Source: Cellulomonas triticagri (GTDB lineage: Bacteria > Actinomycetota > Actinomycetes > Actinomycetales > Cellulomonadaceae). From it: a stretch of DNA of 37,848 nucleotides. Where the stretch lies: contig NZ_RFFI01000027.1 of assembly GCF_003696205.1 (NCBI RefSeq), positions 1-37,848 on the forward strand, read 5' to 3'. A program made the position numbers and the translations under genes. The notes below the pieces were generated by a model. The model did not search any database. It was not told the DNA's origin and was given only the letters and a program-made list of their open reading frames with translations. Below, piece after piece: positions 22,628 to 30,930 of the stretch; positions within the stretch are counted from its first letter, which is position 1, and the number at the start of each line of letters is the position of its first letter.

Positions 22628-24550
22628 ATGCACCCCTCCGCCCACCCTGCCCGGCGCCCCTGGGTGACCACGGCGGTCGCACTGGTGGTGGCAGCGGCCG
22701 GGCTGCTGGCAACCGCGGGCCCGGCGGCGGCCGAGCCACCCCTGAACCTGCCCGGCCCGGTGACGGACCTGGTCGACGCCCTGACCCCCGCCGAGGAGGC
22801 GGAGGTCGCGGCGGCGCTGGACGACCTCGCGGACTCGTCGCCTTTCGAGCTGTTCGTCGTCTACGTGGACGACTTCGACGGCTGGGACAACCGGGACTGG
22901 GCGGACGCGACGGCGTCGGCCTCGGGGCTGGGGCGGGACGACGTGCTCCTGGCCGTGGCGGTGGACGCGCGCCGGTACCAGGTGCGGGTGCAGGGCGACA
23001 ACGCGCTGACGGACGGGCAGCTCGCGACGGTCGAGCAGGAGCGGATCGAACCGGCGCTGCGGGACGGGGACTGGGCGGGTGCGGCGGTCGCGGCGGCCGC
23101 CGGGTACGCCGATCCCCCGGCGTCGGGGTCGTGGGCGGACTTCGCGGTGGTGGCGGCGGTCCTCGTCGGGACCGGCCTGACGTTCGCGTCGCCGGTGTGG
23201 ATCCCCCTGACGATCTGGCTGGTGCGTCGGCGCAGGCGGGCGAAGCAGGCGGCCGCGGACCTCGCGGCGCTGGAGGACCGGTCGGCGCTGGCGCTGGTCG
23301 CGGCGGACGAGGCGGTGGCCCGGGGCGTGCAGGAGCACGCGTTCGCCGAGGCGCAGTTCGGCCCGGTGACGGTGGCGCCGTTCACGGAGGCGCTCGCCCG
23401 ATCCCGGGAGGTGCTGGCGGAGGGGTTCCGGCTGCGGCAGGTGCTGGACGACGACGAGCACGAGCCGGCGGCACGGCGCCGGGAGGTCGCGGAGGCGGTG
23501 CTGCGCGCGTGCGAGCGGGTCGAGGCGCTGATCAGCGCGCAGGAGGCGGCGGCGGGGCGGCACCGGGAGGCGCACGCCCGCGCACCGCAGGACCTCGCGG
23601 ACGCCCGGACGGCCGCGCACGCGCTGTCGCTGCGGGTGGAGGCGGCGGACCGGTCGTGGGTGGTGGTGCGGCAGCAGTACGCGCCCTCGGCGACGGCCGA
23701 CGTCCCGGGGGCGGTCGCGCAGGCGCGGGCGGCGGCCGCGCTGGCCGTCGAGCACGTGTCGGCGGGGCTGGCGGCGCTGGAGGACCAGCGGGGCCGCGCG
23801 GTCGTGCTCGCCCGGGAGGCGCACGCCGCCCTCGCACGCGGGGCGTCCGTGCTGGACGGACTGGACCGGCGGGCGGCGGATCTGGCGGCGGCACCGGGGG
23901 CGGTCGTGCTCGCGATCACGGCGCTGGACGAGGACCTGGCGGACGTCGCCCGGCTGGCCGCGGAGGGCGAGGACGTGCGGACGGCCGCGTCGGCGGCCCG
24001 GGCGGCGCTGGAGCGGGCGCGCACCGACGACGTCCGTCGGGACCCGCTGGCGGTGCTGGAGGCGCTGCGGGCGGCGGAGCGGGACCTGGACCGGGCGCTC
24101 GAGCCCGCCCGGGCGCCGGAGGTCGCGCTGCGGCTCGCGGTCGAGCGGCTCCCGGGCGCCCTGGGGGACGTGGACCGGTTGGTCGCGCGGGCCCGCGCCC
24201 GGATCGAGGCGGGCGGCTCCGCGGTGGGCGTCGCGGCGCGGACCCGGCTGTCGGAGGCCGAGCGGCTCGCGGGCGAGGGTGCGGCGCTGGCGTCCGTCGA
24301 CCCGCTGGGGGCGATGGCGGTGCTGCGGCAGGCGGCGGACCGGGCGGAGCAGGCGGACTTCCAGGCGACGCGGAACCAGGACACTGCCGGGCTGCGCGCC
24401 GCCGGGTTCGACACGGTGAACGGCGCGGACCGACGCGCCGTCCGCTGGACCTGGACCAGCGGCTCCTCGGGCGGGTCCCGCGGCGGTGGCTCGGGTGGCG
24501 GCGGGTCCAGCAGCAGCGGCGGGTCCCGCGGGGGCGGCGGACGGTTCTGA
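22628..24550 (+). CDS. TPM-domain secreted/membrane protein with long coiled-coil region
   Basis: This 640-residue protein has a signal peptide (cleavage near AAA-EPP, ~residue 36). A TPM domain follows (PF04536, ~40-160) with LTPAEEAEVAAALDDLADSS, ELFVVYVDDFDG, GRDDVLLAVAVDARRYQVRV and the acidic metal-site residues. A membrane hairpin or helix lies at ~170-197. About 390 residues of Ala/Arg/Glu-rich helix, probably coiled coil, lead to a C-terminal tail made almost only of Gly and Ser, ending GGGGRF. Family members have been linked to photosystem repair in plants and to phosphatase activity; their bacterial role is unclear. ATG 22628 is preceded by CGGAG. A strong hairpin separates it from the convergent lamin-tail gene. 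Confidence 0.87.
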   Translation: MHPSAHPARRPWVTTAVALVVAAAGLLATAGPAAAEPPLNLPGPVTDLVDALTPAEEAEVAAALDDLADSSPFELFVVYVDDFDGWDNRDWADATASASGLGRDDVLLAVAVDARRYQVRVQGDNALTDGQLATVEQERIEPALRDGDWAGAAVAAAAGYADPPASGSWADFAVVAAVLVGTGLTFASPVWIPLTIWLVRRRRRAKQAAADLAALEDRSALALVAADEAVARGVQEHAFAEAQFGPVTVAPFTEALARSREVLAEGFRLRQVLDDDEHEPAARRREVAEAVLRACERVEALISAQEAAAGRHREAHARAPQDLADARTAAHALSLRVEAADRSWVVVRQQYAPSATADVPGAVAQARAAAALAVEHVSAGLAALEDQRGRAVVLAREAHAALARGASVLDGLDRRAADLAAAPGAVVLAITALDEDLADVARLAAEGEDVRTAASAARAALERARTDDVRRDPLAVLEALRAAERDLDRALEPARAPEVALRLAVERLPGALGDVDRLVARARARIEAGGSAVGVAARTRLSEAERLAGEGAALASVDPLGAMAVLRQAADRAEQADFQATRNQDTAGLRAAGFDTVNGADRRAVRWTWTSGSSGGSRGGGSGGGGSSSSGGSRGGGGRF

Positions 24551-24560
24551 CCGCGCGCGA

Positions 24561-24596
24561 CACGGCCCCGCCCCGGGGACCCGGGGCGGGGCCGTG
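24561..24596. terminator. Strong bidirectional terminator hairpin
   Basis: A perfect 16-bp stem with a GGAC loop lies between the stops of the convergent TPM-domain and lamin-tail genes (arms beginning CACGGCCCCG). Confidence 0.85.
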
Positions 24597-24607
24597 CGGT
24601 CGGTTGG

Positions 24608-27600
24608 TCAGGCCGCCGGGCGCCGCACCCGGCGCACGGCGACGAGCGCCGCGCCCACGAGCAGCAGGGCGATCCCCGCGGCCACGGCCGTGCCAGGCTC
24701 CGCGCCGGTCGTGGCGAGGCGCGTCCCGGTCCCGGTGACCCGGAGGTCGTCCCACCCGAGGAGCGTCCCGTCCTCGGCGACCACGGCGATCCGGTGGGCG
24801 CCCGCCGCGACGTCGGCCGGAAGCGTGACCCGGACGTACCCGTCGGCGCCGACCTGGTGGCGACCCAGATAGACCGGCGCGGAGTGCAGCCACACGTCGA
24901 CGGTCTCGCCGGCGTGCTCGGTGCCGACGAAGATCGCGATGGTCGCACCGGGTGCCGCCGTGGCGGGCGCGGAGACGCCGCCGCGGGTGGCGTCGGTCAT
25001 CGCGTCGTCCGCGACCGGGGCGGGGGTGCCGGCGCCGGGCGTGGTGCCCGGCTCGCCCGGCCCTGCCCCGGGGCCGGTGCCCGGGCCCGTCCCGGGGTCG
25101 GTACCCGGGTCGGTGCCGGGGTCCGTGCCCGGGTCGGTCGGCGTGCAGTCGAGCGTGCCGCCGCGCAGCGAGTGCCCGTCGGTGGCGGCGTCGTCCACGT
25201 AGAACGTCGCCACGGACCCGTCGACGCACTCGGCCTGCGGGGCGACGGCGAAGCCCTCGTTCGCGTAGTTGGCCGCGCCCGCGGGGCGGTCGTAGACGGC
25301 GGTGGTGGTGAAGGCGCCGTCGTCGCCGATCGAGGCGAGCGCGATCCGGCCGTCGCACGCCTCGTCGCAGACGATCCACAGCGCGGCGCGGTCGGCGTCG
25401 AACTGCACGTCGGCCACGAGCGCGAAGTCCGTCTCGATGGTGGCGACCCTGGTGAACCCGCCGTCGTCCATCAGCGCGTACGCGTACACGGACGCGGTGC
25501 CCTCGACGCCGACGAAGAACAGGCCGGAGCCGTGACCCGGGTACCGGGAGGGCTGGTAGGCGCTCCCCGTGGTGGCGTCGGCGAAGCCGTGCGCGACCAG
25601 GAAGGAGTCCGGCACCCAGGTGATGCCCTCCAGCCCGGAGTTGGCCCCGAGGCCGGGGAAGTCCGCGGCCAGGTTCCACTCGCGGGTGGCGGTGAGGGTG
25701 GTGGCGGTCCCGGTCACGTCGTAGCGCAGGACGGAAGGGCGGCTGACGCCGCTGGCCGCTCCGCCGTCACGCTCGGACGACACGTACACGCCGTTCGCGG
25801 GGTCGTCGCCCACGAGGGTCACGCCCTCGGCGTCCACGACCGAGCCGGTCTGGCCGGTGCCGGCCGGGTAGGCGAGGGTCTTGCCGGCCGCCCAGCCGCG
25901 CGTGGTGTCGGGCGCCCAGCCGCCCTGGCCGTCGGGGACGATCCGGTAGAGCAGGCCGTCGCCGTTCTGCACGGCCCAGAGGGTGCCGGGCGCGCTGGTG
26001 CCGGAGGGCTCGTAGTCGATGCCGCTCATGTCACCGGCGTAGGTGCCCTCGGCGTCGAGCGTGCGGACGTCCGCGCCACCCGGCCAGACCTGGGGCGTGA
26101 CGATGCCCTCGCACTCGTTGCGGGCGCCCTTGGTCGGCGTGGTCGTGGTGGCGAACTCACCGGTGCCGTCGGGGCAGCGGCCGTAGGTCGTGGCGGCGTG
26201 CGCCGTCCAGGTGTACTCGTCCACGACCGTGAGGCCGTCGGGGGTGAGCAGGCGGGCGCTGTCGCCGCCGCCGAGCCCGAAGCCGAAGTCCGCCTCGTCC
26301 AGCACCAGGTACGCGCCGGCGGCGAGGGTGGTGCCCGCCGGGACCGGGTACCGGTGGGAGTCGTCGGAGTCGGCGAACAGGTAGCCGGACAGGTCGACGT
26401 CCTGCGCCCCGACGTTCACGAGCTCGACCCAGTCGCCGGGGGTGCCGCCGCTGGACTCGACCTCGTTGATCCGCACCGGGACGCGGCAGTCGTTCGGGGT
26501 GCCCTTGGTGGAGACGCTGGTGGTGGTGAACTCGCCGGTCCCGTCGGGGCAGCGCCCGTAGGTCACGGTCGCGTGGGTGGTCCAGGAGTACTCGGCGACG
26601 AGCGTGACGCCGTCCGGGAGGAAGATCCGGGCGGAGTCGGCGCCGCCCAGCCCGAACGTGAAGTCGGGGTCGGTGGCGGTCTCGCCCTCCAGCACGAGCA
26701 GGGCGCCCGGCTCGATGACCGTGCCCGCGGCGACCCGGTCGGTGCGGCCGTCGTCGTTGTCGCGGATGTAGTAGCCGCTGAGGTCGACGGCGGTCTCGCC
26801 GGTGTTCATGAGCTCGATCCAGTCGGTGTCGTCACCGTTGGACTCGACCTCGTTGATCACCAGGTCACCGGCGGCGGCCGGCGGCGCGCAGTCGTTCGCG
26901 GCGCCCTTGGTGGGCACGGCGGTGGTGGTGAACTCGCCGACGCCGTCGGCGCAGCGGCCGTAGGTGGTGGTGGCGTGCGCAGTCCAGGAGTACGCGTCCA
27001 CGACGGCGCCGTCCGGGTCGACCAGGCGCGCGCTGTCCTCCCCGCCGAGCCCGAAGGTCGTCGACGTGTCGACGGCGAGGAAACCGCCCGCCGGGATCGT
27101 CGTGCCGGGCGCGAGCGTGATGCTCGGCGTCTCCTTGTTGTCCTTCAGCACGTAGCCGGACAGGTCCGCCGGGACGGTGGAGGTGTTGACGAGCTCGATC
27201 CAGTCGACGGCGTCGCCGTCGGACTCGACCTCGTTGATGACGACGGCCTCGGCGCCGGTGACCGCGCAGCGGTTCGCGGCGCCGGGCGTGGTCACGGGCT
27301 GCGCGACGAACTCGCCCGTGCCGTCGGCGCAGCGGCCCCAGCTCGTCGCGGGCTCCTGGGTCCACGCGTACGCGTCCAGCAGCGTGCTGCCGTCGGCGGC
27401 GAACAACCGGGCGGTGTCGGCCTTGCCGAGGCCGAAGCCCGCGGGGTCGCCGTCGGTGTTCGTGGGCACGACCAGGTACGCGCCCGGCGCGAGCAGGGTG
27501 CCCGCGGGCAGGGCGAGGGTCCGCTCGTCCTTGTCGTCCTTCAGCACGAAGCCGGAGACGTCGACCGCCTCCGCGCCGGTGTTGACGAGCTCGACCCAGT

Positions 27601-27742
27601 CCTCGGCGACGTCGACCTCGTTGATGGCGACGGTGCCGGAGACGGGCGGCGCCGCGACGGCGGTGGCGGCCGCGGCGACGGGGAGCGCCGAGGTGAGCAG
27701 GAGGGTCGCGGCGGCGGCCGCGGTGGTTCGCCAGGTACGCAC
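24608..27742 (-). CDS. Large surface protein: four lamin-tail domains, propeller-like domain, LATTG anchor
   Basis: This is a 1044-residue exported protein from GTG 27742 (AGAGG 7 nt upstream). After a signal peptide there are four lamin-tail domains (LTD, ~35-525), each opening INEVES or INEVDV, then DWVELVN, VDLSGY and ending YGRCPDGTGEF with a conserved cysteine near the next boundary. A region of ~330 residues follows with SGIDYEPSGTSAPGTLWAVQ, SVVDAEGVTLVGDDPANGVY and SGLEGITWVPDSFLVAHG, the pattern of esterase-like/phytase-like beta-propellers. A (TDPG)n linker at ~870-900 precedes an Ig-like domain. The C-terminus is LATTG (1009-1013), a hydrophobic helix and a basic tail, matching the LAXTG signal of class E sortases. 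It probably binds DNA, ions or polymers at the surface (inference). Confidence 0.9.
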   Translation of the reverse strand: MRTWRTTAAAAATLLLTSALPVAAAATAVAAPPVSGTVAINEVDVAEDWVELVNTGAEAVDVSGFVLKDDKDERTLALPAGTLLAPGAYLVVPTNTDGDPAGFGLGKADTARLFAADGSTLLDAYAWTQEPATSWGRCADGTGEFVAQPVTTPGAANRCAVTGAEAVVINEVESDGDAVDWIELVNTSTVPADLSGYVLKDNKETPSITLAPGTTIPAGGFLAVDTSTTFGLGGEDSARLVDPDGAVVDAYSWTAHATTTYGRCADGVGEFTTTAVPTKGAANDCAPPAAAGDLVINEVESNGDDTDWIELMNTGETAVDLSGYYIRDNDDGRTDRVAAGTVIEPGALLVLEGETATDPDFTFGLGGADSARIFLPDGVTLVAEYSWTTHATVTYGRCPDGTGEFTTTSVSTKGTPNDCRVPVRINEVESSGGTPGDWVELVNVGAQDVDLSGYLFADSDDSHRYPVPAGTTLAAGAYLVLDEADFGFGLGGGDSARLLTPDGLTVVDEYTWTAHAATTYGRCPDGTGEFATTTTPTKGARNECEGIVTPQVWPGGADVRTLDAEGTYAGDMSGIDYEPSGTSAPGTLWAVQNGDGLLYRIVPDGQGGWAPDTTRGWAAGKTLAYPAGTGQTGSVVDAEGVTLVGDDPANGVYVSSERDGGAASGVSRPSVLRYDVTGTATTLTATREWNLAADFPGLGANSGLEGITWVPDSFLVAHGFADATTGSAYQPSRYPGHGSGLFFVGVEGTASVYAYALMDDGGFTRVATIETDFALVADVQFDADRAALWIVCDEACDGRIALASIGDDGAFTTTAVYDRPAGAANYANEGFAVAPQAECVDGSVATFYVDDAATDGHSLRGGTLDCTPTDPGTDPGTDPGTDPGTGPGTGPGAGPGEPGTTPGAGTPAPVADDAMTDATRGGVSAPATAAPGATIAIFVGTEHAGETVDVWLHSAPVYLGRHQVGADGYVRVTLPADVAAGAHRIAVVAEDGTLLGWDDLRVTGTGTRLATTGAEPGTAVAAGIALLLVGAALVAVRRVRRPAA

Positions 27743-27851
27743 GGAAGGCCTCTCACGCGGGGTGGGGGATCGCGCCGAGGTTCCACCCCCGGCGCGAACA
27801 CCCCGTGAACACCGCATGGCCGGGTGGCGTCCGTCCCCGGAAGCCCGCGCG

Positions 27852-28646
27852 TCAGGCCAGCGGGTACCGGCGCCGCAGCAGCACCCGCTGCGCGTACGTC
27901 CACCACACCGTCACCGCCAGGTACAGCCCGGCGGCGAGCGGGACGACGCACGCGATCACCGCGGTGAGGAACTGCAGCGCCCCGAGCACCCGCCGCATCC
28001 CGGGCGCGGCCAGCGGGTTCGCGGCGCCCACCACCCCGCCGCCTACCCCCGGGGCCCCGCCCGCGGCGACCGGTGCCGCGAGCCGCCCGCCTGGCGCCGC
28101 CGCACGCCGGGTGACCTCCCCCGCGGCGGCGACGACGAGGACGACGAGGCCGATGACCGCGAGCGTGACGGGCGTGGCCGTCCCCGAGGTCACCGACCCG
28201 AGCAGTCCCGTGCCCAGCGGAACGCCCGCGAGGGTCTGCCCGAGCAGGTCGTTGCCGTGCCCGGCGACCTGCGGGTGCGCGAACACCGCGTAGATCAGCC
28301 CGACCACGGGGGCCTGCGCGAGCACGGGGAGGCACCCCGCGAACGGGGACGCACCCTCCTCCCGGTACAGCGCCATGGTCGCGCGCTGGAGCCGCTCGGG
28401 GTCGTCACGGTGGCGGCGCTGGATCTCCGCGAGCCGGGGCGCGAGGCGCGCGCGGGTGCGCTCGGCGCGCGCCTGGGAGACGCCGACGGGGACGAGCGCG
28501 GCACGGACGAGCAGAGTGACCAGCACGACGGCGAGCGCCGCGGCGCCGGTGCCGGCGAGCGGTTCGAGCAGGTGGGTCAGGCCCATGAGGGCGCGGGAGG
28601 CCGCGTCGAGGGCGGCGGCGACAGGGGGCAGGGCGAACAGGTCCAC
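27852..28646 (-). CDS. YidC/Oxa1-family membrane insertase paralogue
   Basis: This is a 264-residue 60KD_IMP-family protein (PF02096). TM1 carries the conserved arginine in VTLLVRAALVPVG, followed by the cytoplasmic hairpin (RLAPRLAEIQRRHRDDPERL) and the signature EEGASPFAGCLPVLAQAPVV. Later segments include LAVIGLVVLVVAAAG and FLTAVIACVVPLAAGLYLAV. It inserts or folds membrane proteins. It is short and lacks a basic C-terminal tail, so it is likely a second, specialised YidC; the housekeeping copy normally sits near rnpA at the origin. GTG 28646 has GAGGA 7 nt upstream. A small membrane-protein gene lies 124 bp upstream on the same strand, an arrangement seen in other actinobacteria. Confidence 0.9.
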   Translation of the reverse strand: MDLFALPPVAAALDAASRALMGLTHLLEPLAGTGAAALAVVLVTLLVRAALVPVGVSQARAERTRARLAPRLAEIQRRHRDDPERLQRATMALYREEGASPFAGCLPVLAQAPVVGLIYAVFAHPQVAGHGNDLLGQTLAGVPLGTGLLGSVTSGTATPVTLAVIGLVVLVVAAAGEVTRRAAAPGGRLAAPVAAGGAPGVGGGVVGAANPLAAPGMRRVLGALQFLTAVIACVVPLAAGLYLAVTVWWTYAQRVLLRRRYPLA

Positions 28647-28770
28647 GGGGAGTCCTCGGGGTCGGGCGGCGGGGAGCGCGTCCGCTGACCGCACGTGCGC
28701 ACGCCCGCGCGCACCGGCCCGCCGGGCGTCGTGGACGCGGGGCGGTACGGGTGGGGCGGGAGGGCGGCGG

Positions 28771-29058
28771 TCAGCCGAGGAGCAGACCGGGTGCCCGGGG
28801 CCGGACCCGGCCGGGGGCGTCGGGGTCGCTCTGCGCGACGACCGGCAGCACGTCGCGGGCGCCGCGCACCGGGTGCACGGCGCCGGCGGGGACCACCAGG
28901 AGCAGGGCGCGGGCTCCGCGTGCCACGAGCGCCGCGGTGGCGGCGGCGAGCGCGGTAGCACCGACGAGGACCAGGACGGTGGTGAGGGTGCTCGTGCCGA
29001 GCAGCAGGCCGACCGACGCGGCCAGGTCGTGCAGCAGCACCAGCAGCGGGTCGACCAC
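28771..29058 (-). CDS. Small membrane protein, DUF6412-like
   Basis: This is a 95-residue protein with two hydrophobic segments (LLVLLHDLAASVGLLLG and TTVLVLVGATALAAATAALV) and a third moderately hydrophobic stretch, then a Pro/Arg-rich tail ending RAPGLLLG. GTG 29058 is preceded by GGAGGAGG, a very strong ribosome site. From memory, small proteins of this kind (DUF6412) accompany YidC paralogues in actinobacteria; that family name is tentative. It is followed on the same strand by the YidC-like gene, so a joint role in membrane-protein insertion is plausible. The function is unknown. Confidence 0.65.
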   Translation of the reverse strand: MVDPLLVLLHDLAASVGLLLGTSTLTTVLVLVGATALAAATAALVARGARALLLVVPAGAVHPVRGARDVLPVVAQSDPDAPGRVRPRAPGLLLG

Positions 29059-29128
29059 CGCACACCTCCTCCGCGCCGTCACGTCACCAGGAACCTCAGG
29101 CTACGTGCAGGGCGGGGGCCCGTCACGG

Positions 29129-29159
29129 CAAAGAAAGACCCATCCCCAGAGGGGATGGG
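29129..29159 (-). terminator. Rho-independent terminator with T tract, minus strand
   Basis: CCCATCCCC and GGGGATGGG form a perfect 9-bp stem with a 3-nt loop. On the minus strand it is followed by TCTTTCTTT, giving a classic intrinsic terminator, rare in this window. No annotated leftward gene ends here. Confidence 0.75.
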
Positions 29160-29558
29160 CGGTGTCCGACCATTCTGTCGGGCGGCCGCGCCCCCGGACA
29201 AGTCCTGCCTGCCTCACCACCCCGGTTGGCTTGCTCGGCTGGCCCCTCCGCCGACTTCCCCGCGCGCGGGAACGCGAGGTCGAAGTCGTTGGAGATGGCG
29301 ACGGCTGCACCGCTCTCGATCGTGAACCGCGAGCGGTCCCTCCGGCGCCCTGTGGTGCGTAGGACACGTGACGACTGACGTGCCCTTGCCGCTTAGGCCA
29401 CCCGATCCGTGCGTCACCGGGCCTCGAATGCAGGTGCCTCCCTCGCTCGGTCAGACCGACCTTCTCGATGCCCACGCCTGTGCCGCCCGCATTCGGGTGC
29501 GCGATAACGTGCATGCCGGAAGGTCAGGCGATGCAGCGCTACTCGCCACGGAGGCGTG
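29160..29558. other. About 400 bp without an assigned gene, atypical composition
   Basis: GC is visibly lower than around it. On the minus strand one frame reads, without a start codon, a protein-like stretch including RFTIESGAAVAISNDFDLAF at about 29265-29332, and it runs on into the terminator at 29139. This could be the decayed end of a leftward gene or an RNA. On the plus strand TAACGT (29505-29510) may be the -10 of the nuclease gene at 29559. Nothing else is supported. Confidence 0.4.
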
Positions 29559-30560
29559 ATGTACGACGAGCTCCTCTTCACCGTCGAGGCAGGAAAGGCG
29601 ACGCGAGTCCCTCGCCGGAGCCTGACGTCCTTCGAGCTGCACGAGCGGGCACATCTTCAGGAGTGGGTGCTCGCCAGCCCCGAGATCCTCGGTCCGGGGA
29701 CCACCGTCGTGACGAGCGAGTACGACAGGTGGCAGTCGGCAGATGGTGCGCGAGTGGCAGATCGACTCGACATCCTGGGCCTGGATCCTGATGGTCGGCT
29801 GGTCGTCGCCGAGCTCAAGCGGGACGCCGCACCGGCAACCGTGCACATGCAGGCGGTGAACTACGCCGCGATGGTCAGCCGCCTGACTCCGGACGACGTG
29901 GTCGAGCTGTACTCGGCCTGGCACGAGCGCAATGGGGAGTCGGTTGACCGTGAGTCAGCTCGTACGCTGCTCGAGACGGAGTACCTGCTCACGGCGGATG
30001 GGATCCGGCGACCTCGGATCGTGCTGATCGCTTCCGACTTCCCCGCCTCAGTGACGGCAACAGTGGTCTGGCTGAACGAGCAGGACGTCGACATCTCCCT
30101 GATTCGTTACCGGGCCTACGACGTCAACGGCAGCACCGCCGTCTCCTTCAGCCGGCTGTACCCCGTACCCGAGGTCGAGGAGTTCACGATCGGCCGACGC
30201 GTCGAGTCGGTCACCTCCAGCATCGCGGATCCGGGCGCCCCGTGGGACTCCGCGTCTCTAGCGCGGCTCGCCGGCCTTGCCAACGATTCGACACTGGCGC
30301 TGCTCGACCTGTGTGCGGCACCCGACCCTGGCACGGTCGGCGTTGCCGAGGTCGCCGCGGCGGCGGCCGTGACCGTGCCCGCCGTTCGGGGCCAACTCGC
30401 CGGTCTGACGATGCGCCTTCGGAACCCCGCCAACGGCTTCGTGCAGAACGTCTGGCCAGTCCAGGTGACGTGGCTGCCGGGCGGGGTCGCGAGCTACAGC
30501 ATGGATCCCAGTATCGCCGCGCTCTGGCGTGGGTTGAGGGCACACCAGCAGGACGCGTGA
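29559..30560 (+). CDS. NucS/DUF91-like PD-(D/E)XK nuclease-domain protein
   Basis: This is a 333-residue protein. Residues ~20-125 contain a nuclease core like that of NucS/DUF91: ILGPGTTVVTSEYDRW, then RLDILGLDPDGRLVVAELKR, which supplies the D and E-x-K active-site residues, and HMQAVNYAAMVSRLTPDD. The C-terminal ~200 residues (RIVLIASDFPASVTATVVWL, then a region with VAEVAAAAAVTVPAVRGQLA that looks like a winged helix) are of unknown type. Unlike NucS proper (~225 residues) it lacks the usual C-terminal PCNA-type motif. ATG 29559 has GGAGG four bases upstream. Third-position use is less GC-biased than in neighbours, and it lies next to a tRNA gene, so acquisition by transfer is likely. Confidence 0.75.
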   Translation: MYDELLFTVEAGKATRVPRRSLTSFELHERAHLQEWVLASPEILGPGTTVVTSEYDRWQSADGARVADRLDILGLDPDGRLVVAELKRDAAPATVHMQAVNYAAMVSRLTPDDVVELYSAWHERNGESVDRESARTLLETEYLLTADGIRRPRIVLIASDFPASVTATVVWLNEQDVDISLIRYRAYDVNGSTAVSFSRLYPVPEVEEFTIGRRVESVTSSIADPGAPWDSASLARLAGLANDSTLALLDLCAAPDPGTVGVAEVAAAAAVTVPAVRGQLAGLTMRLRNPANGFVQNVWPVQVTWLPGGVASYSMDPSIAALWRGLRAHQQDA

Positions 30561-30698
30561 GGCGTCCCGCCCCCACTTAGCCTCGAGAGCGCACCCACCT
30601 CACGCCGCCTGTCCCAGGATCACCACATGCTCCAGCGCTGGGGAGATCCAACGCGGGCTCGCCTTCGACCCCACCCGGACGGGCTACCCCTGGAACAG
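30561..30698. other. Short gap after the nuclease gene
   Basis: The 138 bp hold no supported gene. A start-less frame reads GEIQRGLAFDPTRTGYPWN, which looks protein-like and may be a gene remnant, but there is no ribosome site or family match. Confidence 0.3.
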
Positions 30699-30732
30699 CG
30701 ACAGCCCGGACCCTGATGGGCCCGGGCTGTCG
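30699..30732 (-). terminator. Hairpin after tRNA-Ser
   Basis: CGACAGCCCGG and CCGGGCTGTCG form a perfect 11-bp stem with a 12-nt loop, 24 bp past the tRNA 3' end on its strand. It also faces the nuclease gene and may act in both directions. Confidence 0.6.
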
Positions 30733-30755
30733 AGGATGTCTGACGACATCGAACG

Positions 30756-30844
30756 CGGAGACGGTGGGATTTGAACCCACGGAAGGGTTGCCCCTTCACG
30801 ACCTTAGCAGGGTCGCGCACTAGACCTGGCTATGCGACGTCTCC
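30756..30844 (-). tRNA. tRNA-Ser (anticodon GCT)
   Basis: An 89-nt tRNA with the long variable arm of serine tRNAs. The acceptor stem GGAGACG/CGTCTCC is perfect, the anticodon arm CGACC-CTGCTAA-GGTCG gives GCT, the variable arm is GAAGGG-GCAA-CCCTTC, and the T arm has GTTCAAAT. No CCA is encoded. Confidence 0.97.
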
Positions 30845-30906
30845 AGGCTGCACCACAGTACCGGGCGTCCCCGGCACCGGGCAAAGCGACCCCCGCGCAC
30901 CCCTGC

Positions 30907-30925
30907 CGGGCCCGCGCGCGGGCCG
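30907..30925 (-). terminator. Weak hairpin after the ThrE-like gene
   Basis: GGCCCG and CGGGCC pair around a CGCG loop, with C/G pairing beyond a bulge, immediately after the ThrE-like stop on the minus strand. Confidence 0.35.
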
Positions 30926-30930
30926 GTCGG

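Noticed and set aside
25075..25140. Short tandem repeats resembling a minisatellite or CRISPR
   Set aside because: They are the (TDPG)n linker codons of the lamin-tail surface protein, without spacers of constant length.
24794..27808. A ~3-kb open frame antisense to the lamin-tail gene
   Set aside because: The frame is an Arg/Val/Gly/Asp-rich shadow created by GC-biased codons of the minus-strand gene, which has clear domains, signal peptide and anchor. Similar antisense frames over the amidoligase, SDR and HAD genes were rejected for the same reason.
30756..30844. tRNA-Ser as a second integration site for the nuclease segment
   Set aside because: No second copy of the tRNA-Ser 3' end was found near 29060-29560, so there is no att-type evidence.
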